Source: Sulfonitrofixus sp039714575
Lineage (GTDB): Bacteria; Campylobacterota; Campylobacteria; Campylobacterales; Sulfurimonadaceae
NCBI GenBank assembly: GCA_039714575.1
Contig: JBDLJE010000001.1
Coordinates: 56,276-120,275, forward strand
Reading direction: 5' to 3'
Length of the DNA: 64,000 bases
The notes beneath the pieces were generated by a model. It did not search any database, was not told the origin of the DNA, and worked only from the letters and a program-made list of their open reading frames with translations. Of this stretch, positions 34,019 through 42,885 are shown piece by piece (within the stretch, counting starts at the first letter, position 1; each line of letters starts with the position of its first letter). Made by a program: the position numbers and the translations under genes.

Positions 34019-34440
34019 AACGCAGCGCCTTCACATGGATTGAACTTATCTTTGTTATCATAATTTTAGGGATCTTGGCTGCCACTGCGATTGCAAAACT
34101 AGGCGGTATGTCGGAACGTGCGACCGAGGTCAAGTTAAAAGCATTTAAAGGGACACTGAACCGTACATCCGGTGCCGGTTTTTGGTTTAAGTCGATCGAA
34201 GACGGCCGTCAGGGAAGTGTTGCATTTGCAGATTATGATGCCGTAATGGACCAATATGTTGAATTGGTTCCGGGTTATACGTCGGGTCCATCTTTAGTGA
34301 ACTGTAATGCAGACGGAAACGGGACATTTTTAACATATGCATTCACTGTGAATTATGAGATACGGTGTAAAGACGGTGATATATTTGAGAGTCCGCGGTT
34401 CCGCCTTTACAATGTTGATACCGGTGAATATGTAGATTAA
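34015..34440 (+). CDS. Type IV pilin / pseudopilin-like protein 3
   Basis: 141 residues. The signal MKRSA-FTWIELIFVIIILGILAATAIAKL is intact, with Glu5 of the mature protein. The segment KAFKGTLNRTSGAGFW resembles that of pilin-like gene 1 (VGTLNRTVGPSMW), so genes 1 and 3 are probably paralogues. GGAGG six bases upstream. The ATGA overlap with the degenerate GGDEF gene shows coupled translation. Confidence 0.85.
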   Translation: MKRSAFTWIELIFVIIILGILAATAIAKLGGMSERATEVKLKAFKGTLNRTSGAGFWFKSIEDGRQGSVAFADYDAVMDQYVELVPGYTSGPSLVNCNADGNGTFLTYAFTVNYEIRCKDGDIFESPRFRLYNVDTGEYVD

Positions 34441-34519
34441 TCGTTTTTTCCGTTCAGTTTTCTCAACTCCCTCTAACGCGAGAAGCGCTAAAATCCTTTT
34501 ACCAGAGGGACTATAATCT

Positions 34520-35590
34520 ATGATAGAACGCGTAAAAACTAAAAAAATATATGTGGGTGATGTGGCTGTCGGCGGGGATGCCCCTGTCTCTGTGCAGTCG
34601 ATGACCTACTCTCAGACCCATGATGTCGCGGCGACGGTGGAACAGATCAACCGTCTGCATTTTGCCGGCTGTGATATCGTCCGTGTTGCCGTACCGGACA
34701 TGGAAGATGCTTTGGCGTTGAAGAGTATAAAAGAGCAGATATCCTTGCCTCTGGTTGCCGATATCCATTTTAATTACAAACTGGCACTCGTCGCAGCTGA
34801 AGTGGTGGACTGTATTCGTATCAACCCGGGCAACATCGGGGAGCAGTCACGTGTTAAAGACATTGTAAAAGCGTGTCAGGAGCGTAACATCCCGATCCGT
34901 ATCGGGGTCAATGCCGGTTCTTTGGAGAAGCAGTTTGAAAACAGGTATGGACAGACAGCAGAAGGTATGGTAGCTTCTGCTGAGTACAACATCAAGTTTT
35001 TGGAAGACCTTGGTTTCAGTGACATCAAGGTCTCTTTGAAAGCTTCGGATGTTCAGCGTACCGTTGATGCGTACAGAATACTGCGTCCGAAAAATGAGTA
35101 CCCTTTCCATCTGGGTGTTACCGAGGCGGGAACGATCTTCCATGCAACGATCAAAAGTGCGATAGGACTTGGAACACTGCTGCTTGACGGTATCGGTGAT
35201 ACGATGCGTGTCTCGATCACCGGAGAGCTTGAAGAGGAGATCAATGTCGGCCGTGCTATTTTAAAAGACAGCGGTGTGGCGAAAGAGGGACTTAACATCA
35301 TCTCCTGCCCGACTTGCGGACGTATTGAAGCAGACCTTGTAAGTGCTGTCAGCGAGATCGAAGAGCGGACCAAACATATCAAAACACCGCTTAACGTCTC
35401 AGTCATGGGGTGTGTGGTGAATGCCATCGGCGAGGCGGCACATGCTGATGTCGCTATCGCTTACGGCAAGGGCAAAGGCCTGGTGATGGTCAAAGGTGAA
35501 GTGGTGGCTAATTTGAATGAAAAAGAGCTGGTAGAGCGGTTTGTGACAGAGGTGGAACTGATGGCTGAAAAAGATGAGAAGGAGAGCTGA
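34520..35590 (+). CDS. ispG: 4-hydroxy-3-methylbut-2-enyl diphosphate synthase (flavodoxin type)
   Basis: 356 residues. Penultimate step of the MEP isoprenoid pathway, a 4Fe-4S enzyme. VQSMTYSQTHDV at the start, RINPGNIG, the conserved SCPTCGR and MGCVVNAIGEA with its three cluster-ligand cysteines are visible. RBS AGAGGGA. The stop overlaps the dnaB start by one base (TGATG). Confidence 0.95.
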   Translation: MIERVKTKKIYVGDVAVGGDAPVSVQSMTYSQTHDVAATVEQINRLHFAGCDIVRVAVPDMEDALALKSIKEQISLPLVADIHFNYKLALVAAEVVDCIRINPGNIGEQSRVKDIVKACQERNIPIRIGVNAGSLEKQFENRYGQTAEGMVASAEYNIKFLEDLGFSDIKVSLKASDVQRTVDAYRILRPKNEYPFHLGVTEAGTIFHATIKSAIGLGTLLLDGIGDTMRVSITGELEEEINVGRAILKDSGVAKEGLNIISCPTCGRIEADLVSAVSEIEERTKHIKTPLNVSVMGCVVNAIGEAAHADVAIAYGKGKGLVMVKGEVVANLNEKELVERFVTEVELMAEKDEKES

Positions 35591-37023
35591 TGGAAGAGGG
35601 TCTATATAATTTAGCGTTTGAGCGTTCTATACTTAGTTCGATAATTTTTGAACCGACGCAATATGATGACATGGAGAACATCTTAAACACGGAGGACTTT
35701 TATCTTCCGGCCCACCAAGATATTTATGCAGCCATACAAGTATTGGTCCATCGTGATGAACCGATCGATGAAGAGTTCATCAAAAAAGAGCTGAGCCAAA
35801 AGAAGAAGTTCGATGAAGCCGTGATGTTGGATATCCTTTCGGCTAATCCTATCTCAAATACGATGGCGTATGTCAAGGAGATAAAAGATAAGTCACTGAA
35901 GCGTCATCTTTTGACGTTGACGACAGAGATCAAACGTGTGACACTCGAAGAAGAACTTCCAAGCACTGAAGTGGTCGATATGGTCGAGAAAAAGCTTTAC
36001 GAGATCACGCAGGACTCACAGACAAGTGATTTTAAAGATGCCGATGAAGTGACGATCAAAACGATGGAGTACATCGCTGAGATGAAAGCTCGCGGCAACA
36101 CGGTGCTTGTCGGTGTTGATACCGGGTTTGAAGAGCTTAACAAGATGACGACAGGTTTTGGTAAAGGCGACCTTGTTATTTTGGCAGCGAGACCGGCGAT
36201 GGGGAAGACCTCATTTGCACTGAATATTGTTCAAAACTTATTGGACAAAGGAAAAGGGGTCGCTTTCTTCTCTCTGGAGATGCCGGCCGAACAGCTGATG
36301 CTCCGTCTTTTGAGTATTAAGACCTCTATCGGTCTGCAAAAGCTGCGTGTCGGGGATATGAATGATGACCAATGGTCACGTTTGAACGCTGCTGTTGAGC
36401 AGATGCAGCATACCAAGCTTTTTGTAGATGATCACGGTTCGTTGAACATTAACCAGCTGCGTTCGAAACTCCGTAAACTCAAAGGCAAACACCCGGAGAT
36501 CGAGCTCTGTGTGGTGGATTACCTGCAGATCATGAGCGGAACAGGCAACCAGGACCGTCACCTCCAGGTGAGTGAGATGTCGCGTGGTCTTAAGATGCTT
36601 GCACGTGAGCTGGAGATGCCGATCGTCGCACTGTCTCAGCTTAACCGTGGTCTTGAGTCGCGTAATGACAAACGCCCGATGTTGAGCGATATCCGTGAGT
36701 CGGGTTCGATCGAGCAGGATGCGGACATCATCATGTTCGTCTACCGTGATGACGTCTATCTCTATAAAGAAGAGAAAGAGCGTGAAAAGGCGGCAAAGGC
36801 CGAGGGCAAAGAGTTTACGCCGACGTATGTTGAAAAAGAGGAAGAGGAGGCTGAGATCATTATCGGTAAACAGCGTAACGGACCTACCGGGCACGTTAAA
36901 CTTCTTTTCCAGAAGAAGCTGACACGGTTTGTGGATCGTCCTGCCTATAATGCTGTCGAGGTGGCGTATGAGAATGTAGACACATCATCGGCGCAGATGA
37001 ATGTCTCAATGCCCACCATTTAA
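35590..37023 (+). CDS. dnaB: Replicative DNA helicase
   Basis: 477 residues. N-terminal DnaB domain (about 1-105), then the RecA-like core with Walker A AARPAMGKTS, VVDYLQIM and SDIRESGSIEQDADIIMFVYRD. A charged insertion (EKEREKAAKAEGKEFTP, then EKEEEEAE) follows motif 4 and is common in Campylobacterota DnaB. It works with PriA, also encoded in this window. RBS AAGGAG. Repeat element copy D begins two bases after the stop. Confidence 0.96.
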   Translation: MEEGLYNLAFERSILSSIIFEPTQYDDMENILNTEDFYLPAHQDIYAAIQVLVHRDEPIDEEFIKKELSQKKKFDEAVMLDILSANPISNTMAYVKEIKDKSLKRHLLTLTTEIKRVTLEEELPSTEVVDMVEKKLYEITQDSQTSDFKDADEVTIKTMEYIAEMKARGNTVLVGVDTGFEELNKMTTGFGKGDLVILAARPAMGKTSFALNIVQNLLDKGKGVAFFSLEMPAEQLMLRLLSIKTSIGLQKLRVGDMNDDQWSRLNAAVEQMQHTKLFVDDHGSLNINQLRSKLRKLKGKHPEIELCVVDYLQIMSGTGNQDRHLQVSEMSRGLKMLARELEMPIVALSQLNRGLESRNDKRPMLSDIRESGSIEQDADIIMFVYRDDVYLYKEEKEREKAAKAEGKEFTPTYVEKEEEEAEIIIGKQRNGPTGHVKLLFQKKLTRFVDRPAYNAVEVAYENVDTSSAQMNVSMPTI

Positions 37024-37025
37024 AG

Positions 37026-37136
37026 TTAAAAGTTATAGCTTCGGCACAATTTGCACCGGAGTTCACCTCTCAACGCACAGCAGTGCGCCTTCGGATTCAC
37101 GTCCTGCACAACTTGCACCAAATCTATAACTTTTAA
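37026..37136 (+). repeat. Post-stop inverted-repeat element, copy D
   Basis: 111 bp, two bases after the dnaB stop. Perfect 13-bp terminal arms: TTAAAAGTTATAG (37026-37038) and CTATAACTTTTAA (37124-37136). Compared with copies A and C, the arm core is TATAG/CTATA instead of TTCAG/CTGAA, so both sides changed together. The interior shares CTTCGGCACAATTTGCACC, CGCACAGCAG, TGCGCCTTCGG and GCACAACTTGCACCAAATCT with the other copies. Confidence 0.85.
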
Positions 37137-37203
37137 AAGTTCTTTTATGAACTAAATAAAACTAAATATGTTATAGTTATGCACTCTTTTAGATTGGATT
37201 GTT

Positions 37204-38466
37204 GTGATATTGATAAAACCGTCACTTTTGATAGGGCGTGAATACCTATACTTTTTTCTGCTCTCTTTAACACTTCTGTTTATTTCACTGTCTTTTGAGT
37301 TCTACAACTATACCAAGCTGACACAGTTTGATGATGCTGTGATCGAGGTTGAGGTGTTGAAGCACTATACAAAGACAAAAGAGGGAAGTCGATATGAGGT
37401 CTTAAAGCTGCGAACAGGAGAGGGTGCAACATTTTATATCACCTCTAAAACACCGCTGAAAGAGCTTGTAGGATACAAGACTAAGGTATGGGTTTTGACA
37501 AAGTATATTAGTTTTTTTGACTACATCAGAGGATTTGTCGCCAAGGGAGCGGTTGTCTCTATCTCAAGGTATAAAGCAAAAACATTTGAACTTGGCAACG
37601 CCTTGGACAATATGCATAACAACAGAGAGGTCTCGCAGATCTACGGAGCACTCTTTTTTGCACTGCCTCTCAGTAGTGCCTTGCAAGATCGCTTTTCTAT
37701 GTTGGGGGTGTCACATCTTCTTGCTATCAGTGGTTTTCACTTAGGTGTTTTGAGCCTTATTCTTTTTACATTGCTTCGTCTGCCTTATGCCCAGCTCCAA
37801 AGTCGCTTTTTCCCCTATCGCCATCGCAACAGAGACCTCTCCCTCCTGGTCGTATTGATACTTGGAGGTTACCTGCTTTTTTTAGGGGATGTTGCCTCAC
37901 TGCTGCGAGCATATGCTATGTTGATAGTGGGGTATGTACTCCATGACAGAGGTGTGAAGATCGTCTCCATGCAGACCCTTTTTGTGACATTGATGCTTCT
38001 GCTGTCGCTCTGGCCAAGACTCTTTTTATCCATGGGCTTCTGGCTCTCTGTCAGCGGGGTCTATTTTATCTTTTTATATCTGCGTTACTTTAGTGAACTG
38101 CCAAAACATATCACTTTTTTTGCTGTCCCGATCTGGGTCTATCTGATGATGACTCCCATCGCTTTGGTTCTGTTTGGAAATTACAGTCTGTATCATCCGC
38201 TCTCTATCGTCTGGAGCATCTTGTTTACACTCTTTTACCCGCTGGCACTTTTTTTACATCTCATAGGATTTGGAGAAAGCATGGATGGAGTATTACAACT
38301 TTTTCTCATGAGTGAACCGGATGGAAAACACTTTACACTTGCACTGTTTTGGTTAGTACCTTATGGGCTTTTAGCCTTGGGTGCACTTTATGCCAAGCGT
38401 CTGCTCTATCTACTTCTTCTGGTGGCTTTTGGAGTATCCGTAACTGCGGTTTATCAAGTAGCATAG
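37204..38466 (+). CDS. comEC: ComEC/Rec2-family competence protein, short form
   Basis: 420 residues, many hydrophobic segments. The competence core GVSHLLAISGFHLGVLSLILF is present, with an N-terminal OB-like region (VIEVEVLKHYTKTKEG). It imports single-stranded DNA across the inner membrane during transformation. The C-terminal metallo-beta-lactamase domain of long ComEC proteins is absent, as in other Campylobacterota. GTG start, RBS weak. The last 57 bases overlap the convergent yihY-like gene. Confidence 0.88.
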   Translation: MILIKPSLLIGREYLYFFLLSLTLLFISLSFEFYNYTKLTQFDDAVIEVEVLKHYTKTKEGSRYEVLKLRTGEGATFYITSKTPLKELVGYKTKVWVLTKYISFFDYIRGFVAKGAVVSISRYKAKTFELGNALDNMHNNREVSQIYGALFFALPLSSALQDRFSMLGVSHLLAISGFHLGVLSLILFTLLRLPYAQLQSRFFPYRHRNRDLSLLVVLILGGYLLFLGDVASLLRAYAMLIVGYVLHDRGVKIVSMQTLFVTLMLLLSLWPRLFLSMGFWLSVSGVYFIFLYLRYFSELPKHITFFAVPIWVYLMMTPIALVLFGNYSLYHPLSIVWSILFTLFYPLALFLHLIGFGESMDGVLQLFLMSEPDGKHFTLALFWLVPYGLLALGALYAKRLLYLLLLVAFGVSVTAVYQVA

Positions 38467-39249
38467 CCGCAGACCATAGACAAAGATGATCCATGAGAGA
38501 TAGATCCAGGTCAGTGCAAAAACAGTGACTGCAAACGGTCCGTAGATGGTACTGGTCGCTTTGGCAAAGAAGATGTAATGGACGAAGATAGCCTTAGAAC
38601 TGCCCCATATCAGCATGGCGATCAAGGCACTTATGGCGGCCGACTTATAATAGACATAGACATTAGGTGCGACCTTGTAGATGAGAAAGAAGAGTGTCCA
38701 CTCAATGATATATGGCAGCAGTGTTGAGACTTCGACGACATCACTGTTTGAAAAAGAGTAGATAAACCGGTTAACGGTGTTGGTCAGATAAAAAGAGACC
38801 AGTAACCCGATCGGAACCAGGATAATAAGCAGTAAATAGGTGACGATGGTCTTAACGTAGCCGTGGTCTTTAGCTTTAAAAATAGTGTTGACAACGTAAG
38901 AGAAGTTGATGAAAAAGAGCAGAGAGATAAAGAGTGTAATGGAAAGACTGATCATTCCAAGCTCTGCTGAGTTGTCGATAAAGGTGTCGATATAGTCAGT
39001 GATCGCTTCTGTCTGAACAGGAAGAAGGTGCTCTATCATAAATGTTTTCAGGCTGGCATAGTGTTCATCAAAACGTTCCAGTCTAGGGATAAGCGAGAAG
39101 ATGATAACAAGAAGTGGAATAATGGTTGAGATGGTATAAAAACTGAGACTCGCAGCATAATAGGTCAACTCGTCATCAAAAAGTTTTTTGATGAAAAAAC
39201 GGGTGTGACGGTAATAGTGGTTGCGTTTTATACTCTGGTTTAGCTGCAT
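38410..39249 (-). CDS. YihY/BrkB-family inner-membrane protein
   Basis: 279 residues with about six membrane segments. LTYYAASLSFYTISTIIPLLVIIFS near the N terminus and YGPFAVTVFALTWIYLSWIIFVYGLRLCYLIN at the end are hallmarks of the YihY (formerly wrongly called RNase BN) family. Function is unsettled. No clear RBS at this ATG. The 3' end overlaps comEC. Confidence 0.88.
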   Translation of the reverse strand: MQLNQSIKRNHYYRHTRFFIKKLFDDELTYYAASLSFYTISTIIPLLVIIFSLIPRLERFDEHYASLKTFMIEHLLPVQTEAITDYIDTFIDNSAELGMISLSITLFISLLFFINFSYVVNTIFKAKDHGYVKTIVTYLLLIILVPIGLLVSFYLTNTVNRFIYSFSNSDVVEVSTLLPYIIEWTLFFLIYKVAPNVYVYYKSAAISALIAMLIWGSSKAIFVHYIFFAKATSTIYGPFAVTVFALTWIYLSWIIFVYGLRLCYLINRSYGYSKSHQKK

Positions 39250-39298
39250 GGACTATTGTAACACAAGGGTGCTAAGTTGGTAGGAAGACTAAGTTCTC

Positions 39299-40684
39299 TT
39301 AGTCAAGTCCCATCTTGTTTGGGTTGAGGATGTTGTTAGGGTCAAACGCTTTTTTGATCGTCTTGAAGAGGTTCATCTCTTCATCGCTAAACGCCATGTT
39401 CATATAAGGCGCCTTGGCCAGTCCGATGCCGTGTTCGCCGCTTAGGGTACCGCCGAGGTCGATCGTTGCCTGGAAGACCTCTTCGATGGCTTCATAGCCT
39501 ATCTTCACCTGCTCCGGATCTTTACCGTCAACCATCACATTGGTATGGACATTTCCGTCACCGGTGTGCCCGAAACATGGAATATTGATATTGTACTTCT
39601 CAGCGATCTTGTCAAACTCTTTAAGAAGCTGAGGCAAGACGGCGCGAGGTACCGTGACATCTTCGTTGATCTTCTTGCTACCGTAGACCGAAAGTGCCTG
39701 AGAAGCTCTGCGGCGTGCAAACCACAGGTCTGCCGCCTCCTCTTCACTCTGTGCGATCACGAACTCGCCACAGCCGTTCTCTCTGAAGACTTTCTCTATC
39801 TGGGCGAGCTGAAAGTCAAGGTCACTCTCAAGGTTACCGTCAACATCAGTTACAAGAATGGCACCTGCTTCGACTGGAAGTCCTTTGTTGTAGGTCTGCT
39901 CAACTGCGCGAATGGTCTTGTTGTCCAAAAACTCCATGGCAACCGGAGTAACACCCGATGCCATTGTTTTATAGACAGCTTCCATCGCCGAGTTCACGGT
40001 GTCAAAGATCCCCATCGCAGTTTTGGTCATCTTGGGTTTTGAAAGCAGTTTCATGGTCACTTCTGTTGTGACGGCAAGTGTCCCTTCCGAAGCGATCAAG
40101 ATACCGGCGATGTTATAACCAGCAACGTCCTTGATGGTACGTTTACCCGCTTTGATGATGTCCCCGTTTGGCAGAACTGCGCGGATGGCCATGACGTAAT
40201 CTTTAGTTATCCCGTACTTTGCAGCACGCATCCCGCCGGCATTTTCATTGACATTTCCGCCGATGGTCGAGTAGTTCTGGCTGGCTGGATCCGGCGGGTA
40301 GAAGAGACCGACCTCTTCGACCGCTTTTTGAAGGTCCATGTTGATGACACCCGGCTGCACGATGGCGACCATGTTCTCCATGTCGATCTCCAGGATCTTG
40401 TTCATATGCTTTTCAAAAGCAAGGACAATACCCCCCTTGCTAGGGAGTGCGCCTCCGGTAAAGCCAGAACCGGCACCGCGGGGAACAAGGATGATGCCAT
40501 GCTCATTACAGTACTTTAAAATAGCACTGACGTCATCTTCGTTACGGGGAAAGAGAACAGCGTCCGGTTCGAAGTGTGCCCGTGTCGCGTCGTAAGAGTA
40601 GGCGATCATATGCGCTTTATCGTTATAGACATTCTCTTTGTCTAAAAGTTTTTCAAAAAAGTAAATATGCGAATGGTCTAACAT
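39299..40684 (-). CDS. glcD: FAD-linked 2-hydroxyacid oxidase, GlcD / D-lactate dehydrogenase type
   Basis: 461 residues. The FAD-binding PCMH domain (VLFPRNEDDVSAILKYC, VPRGAGSGFTGGALP, IGGNVNENAGGMRAAKYG) is followed by the oxidase C-terminal domain with HTGDGNVHTN and SGEHGIGLAKAP, including metal-ligand histidines. It oxidises glycolate or D-lactate; no iron-sulfur GlcF partner is next to it. ATG 40684 with GAGGAG is chosen over a GTG two codons upstream. It is two bases downstream of the PgbA-like gene. Confidence 0.9.
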   Translation of the reverse strand: MLDHSHIYFFEKLLDKENVYNDKAHMIAYSYDATRAHFEPDAVLFPRNEDDVSAILKYCNEHGIILVPRGAGSGFTGGALPSKGGIVLAFEKHMNKILEIDMENMVAIVQPGVINMDLQKAVEEVGLFYPPDPASQNYSTIGGNVNENAGGMRAAKYGITKDYVMAIRAVLPNGDIIKAGKRTIKDVAGYNIAGILIASEGTLAVTTEVTMKLLSKPKMTKTAMGIFDTVNSAMEAVYKTMASGVTPVAMEFLDNKTIRAVEQTYNKGLPVEAGAILVTDVDGNLESDLDFQLAQIEKVFRENGCGEFVIAQSEEEAADLWFARRRASQALSVYGSKKINEDVTVPRAVLPQLLKEFDKIAEKYNINIPCFGHTGDGNVHTNVMVDGKDPEQVKIGYEAIEEVFQATIDLGGTLSGEHGIGLAKAPYMNMAFSDEEMNLFKTIKKAFDPNNILNPNKMGLD

Positions 40685-40686
40685 GA

Positions 40687-41493
40687 TCACTCCTCTATAT
40701 TGAATTGGTCGATCAGTTCTTGTTCAGGTGTATCGAGTCCATTGATGTAATTATACAGCGGTTTTGATTCGCTGTTATACTCTATTAACAACTCCAGATA
40801 GTGAGGGTCATATGCTTCTAAAGGCCGACTGGCCGCTCCCCATACCCACCAGGAGGTGGTGATCTCCTCAACACGGGAGTAAAATGGCAGCTTGACACTT
40901 TTCTCTTCAAATGCAACAGGGGTCAACTGGATCAGCGCCATCGTCTGGCAGTCAAGTGTGAAGAGGGCATTGTTGACATACGCATACAAAAGACCTATCT
41001 CAGCCAAGGTACAGTAGCCGGAGATGTCCTCTTTAAAGGGTGTCGGATGAGCCTGGTATGAGAGATAGGTGGCAAAATTGTCGGGGTGGACCCACTCAAC
41101 ACCATGAATGTTCTTGGTGATGATATGATAGGCCTCCTCGTTAGGCGCCAGTAGAAGAGCGCGAGAATAGCCGAAAGCCAAGATGACTTCGTCGCCGACC
41201 TGTACTTGCCAGTTCCCGTTAGGAAGGGAGTTCTGCTTTAGACCTTCATACTCTGAGAGGCTTAGTGTCGCTACGCCTGCAGCCGCATCAAACTCTGAGA
41301 CAAAGGCATCTGCAACGATAACGCTGTGCTCTTTTGTAAAGTGGCGAACGACAAAACCGTGCACCCCTTTGGCGATCTGTTTGACCTTGACGGTCGCGCT
41401 TGTGTTGTCAGCGTTTACAGACTGGACAGGCAGGTGAAGTTCAGCTGCAGATAAAAAGAGGGGAAAAAGAAAAATCAGAAAAAATCTATGCAC
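40687..41493 (-). CDS. Secreted protein with PgbA-type N-terminal domain
   Basis: 268 residues from GTG 41493, which has AGGA six bases upstream and gives a clean signal peptide MHRFFLIFLFPLFLSAAE; a longer reading from TTG 41520 does not. LPVQSVNADNTSATVKVKQI and GVHGFVVRHF resemble the N-terminal domain named after Helicobacter pylori plasminogen-binding protein PgbA. In an environmental relative the plasminogen role is doubtful; an envelope protein is likely. The repetitive coiled C terminus of PgbA is absent. Operon with the glcD-like gene. Confidence 0.6.
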   Translation of the reverse strand: MHRFFLIFLFPLFLSAAELHLPVQSVNADNTSATVKVKQIAKGVHGFVVRHFTKEHSVIVADAFVSEFDAAAGVATLSLSEYEGLKQNSLPNGNWQVQVGDEVILAFGYSRALLLAPNEEAYHIITKNIHGVEWVHPDNFATYLSYQAHPTPFKEDISGYCTLAEIGLLYAYVNNALFTLDCQTMALIQLTPVAFEEKSVKLPFYSRVEEITTSWWVWGAASRPLEAYDPHYLELLIEYNSESKPLYNYINGLDTPEQELIDQFNIEE

Positions 41494-41583
41494 AAAGTGT
41501 CCTATGAAAATAATGAGCAATTATATCTCAGTTTTTCTTAGACAAGAAGGGAGAGATGAAAATAGACCAATACATTTGGCAAG

Positions 41584-41616
41584 TACCAAGATATAGGGGC
41601 GTATTAGCTCTTGGTA
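41584..41616. other. Inverted repeat with an alternative pairing partner upstream of the M23 gene
   Basis: TACCAAGA (41584-41591) pairs perfectly with TCTTGGTA (41609-41616). A further TTGG just upstream (in CATTTGGCAAG) can pair with the same CCAA, so two hairpins exclude one another. It lies about 50 bp before the peptidase gene, in the 174-bp divergent gap. Confidence 0.4.
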
Positions 41617-41667
41617 AGTAAAAATCTGCTACCCTATCGAAATTAAAATCAGGGGGAGAAATAGTTG

Positions 41668-42885
41668 ATGCAGCGTCTGTTTTTATTGATATTACTCCCT
41701 CTTATATTAAGCGGTGCAAAAGTTGATTATCTGCGCTGGGAAAATGGTATGACCTATCTCAGCTTTTTAGCAAAACATGACCTGCCTTCAAGAACACTCT
41801 ATTGGAACCTTGACGGTGAAGACAGGCTTCTTACTGAAGAGATCTACAGCGGGGTGGGGTACCAGATACTGCGAGATGAAAACGCATCTATCGAGCAGGT
41901 GCTTGTTCCTATCTCTGATGAACTGCAGCTCCATATCTATAAAGACAACAACGACACCTTTACTTTTGAAGCCATCCCTGTTCTTTACAGTTCTGAACGC
42001 CTCTCGTTTGCAACGACCGTTGAGGACAATCCCTCTTCTGCGATCTATAAAGCGACACATTCAAAACGAGCCATGAGCGCCTTTATCAGCGGCTTTAGAA
42101 AGTCCATAAACTTTGCATTGCATGTGCAAAAAGATGACCCGATCGTGATGATATATGACCAGAAGTTCCGTTTTGGAAAGCCCTTCTCAATGCCGCGTCT
42201 GCAACTGGCGAAGATCGAACTCCATGGCAAGTGGCACGGAGTCTATTTGGGTACGGATGAGCGCTATTATGATGCCAAGGGTCGTGAAGTGGAAGGTTTT
42301 TTGCTGGGCAACCCTGTAAAAGGCGCACGTATCAGTTCCGGTTTTACACGCAGGCGCTGGCATCCGGTACTTCATAAATATAGAGCGCACCTTGGCATCG
42401 ATTATGCTGCACGAACGGGTACATATATCAGGGCAGCAGGTGCAGGCAAGATCATTGAGATGCGCCGGAGTCAAAGTTATGGTAACATGACCAAGATCCG
42501 CCATGCTGACGGATACATGACGCTTTATGCCCATCAGCAGAAGTTTCGAAAAGGGATGCGTCGGGGCAGACGCGTTAAGAAAGGCGAGGTGATCGGGTAT
42601 GTCGGATCTACCGGATTGTCATCGGGACCGCACCTCCATTTTGGTCTTTACAAACATAACCGTGCTATTAATCCGCGCAGTGTCATACAGGTAACGACCA
42701 AGAAGCTTAAAGGCAAACAGAAAAAGCAGTTCCAGGATATTGTAAAACGGTATAATGAAGAGGCTGAAATAATTTTAGCCGAGAACAAAAAGATCGATCG
42801 TTTTATAGATTTTGCTCCGGTCTGTTATGTAAAACATGACCTATTTGAAGTGGAGGGTGAGTGCAATGCAACAGTACGAGAATGA
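41668..42885 (+). CDS. M23 peptidoglycan endopeptidase, Csd3/HdpA-like
   Basis: 405 residues with a signal peptide (LFLLILLPLILSGA). The LytM domain has HLGIDYAA (HxxxD zinc site), YAHQ and HLHFGLY (HxH). It is preceded by about 220 residues matching the size and layout of H. pylori Csd3/HdpA and Campylobacter Pgp3, which cut D-Ala crosslinks and shape the cell. ATG 41668 after GGGGGAG. The last 20 bases overlap mgtE. Confidence 0.85.
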   Translation: MQRLFLLILLPLILSGAKVDYLRWENGMTYLSFLAKHDLPSRTLYWNLDGEDRLLTEEIYSGVGYQILRDENASIEQVLVPISDELQLHIYKDNNDTFTFEAIPVLYSSERLSFATTVEDNPSSAIYKATHSKRAMSAFISGFRKSINFALHVQKDDPIVMIYDQKFRFGKPFSMPRLQLAKIELHGKWHGVYLGTDERYYDAKGREVEGFLLGNPVKGARISSGFTRRRWHPVLHKYRAHLGIDYAARTGTYIRAAGAGKIIEMRRSQSYGNMTKIRHADGYMTLYAHQQKFRKGMRRGRRVKKGEVIGYVGSTGLSSGPHLHFGLYKHNRAINPRSVIQVTTKKLKGKQKKQFQDIVKRYNEEAEIILAENKKIDRFIDFAPVCYVKHDLFEVEGECNATVRE

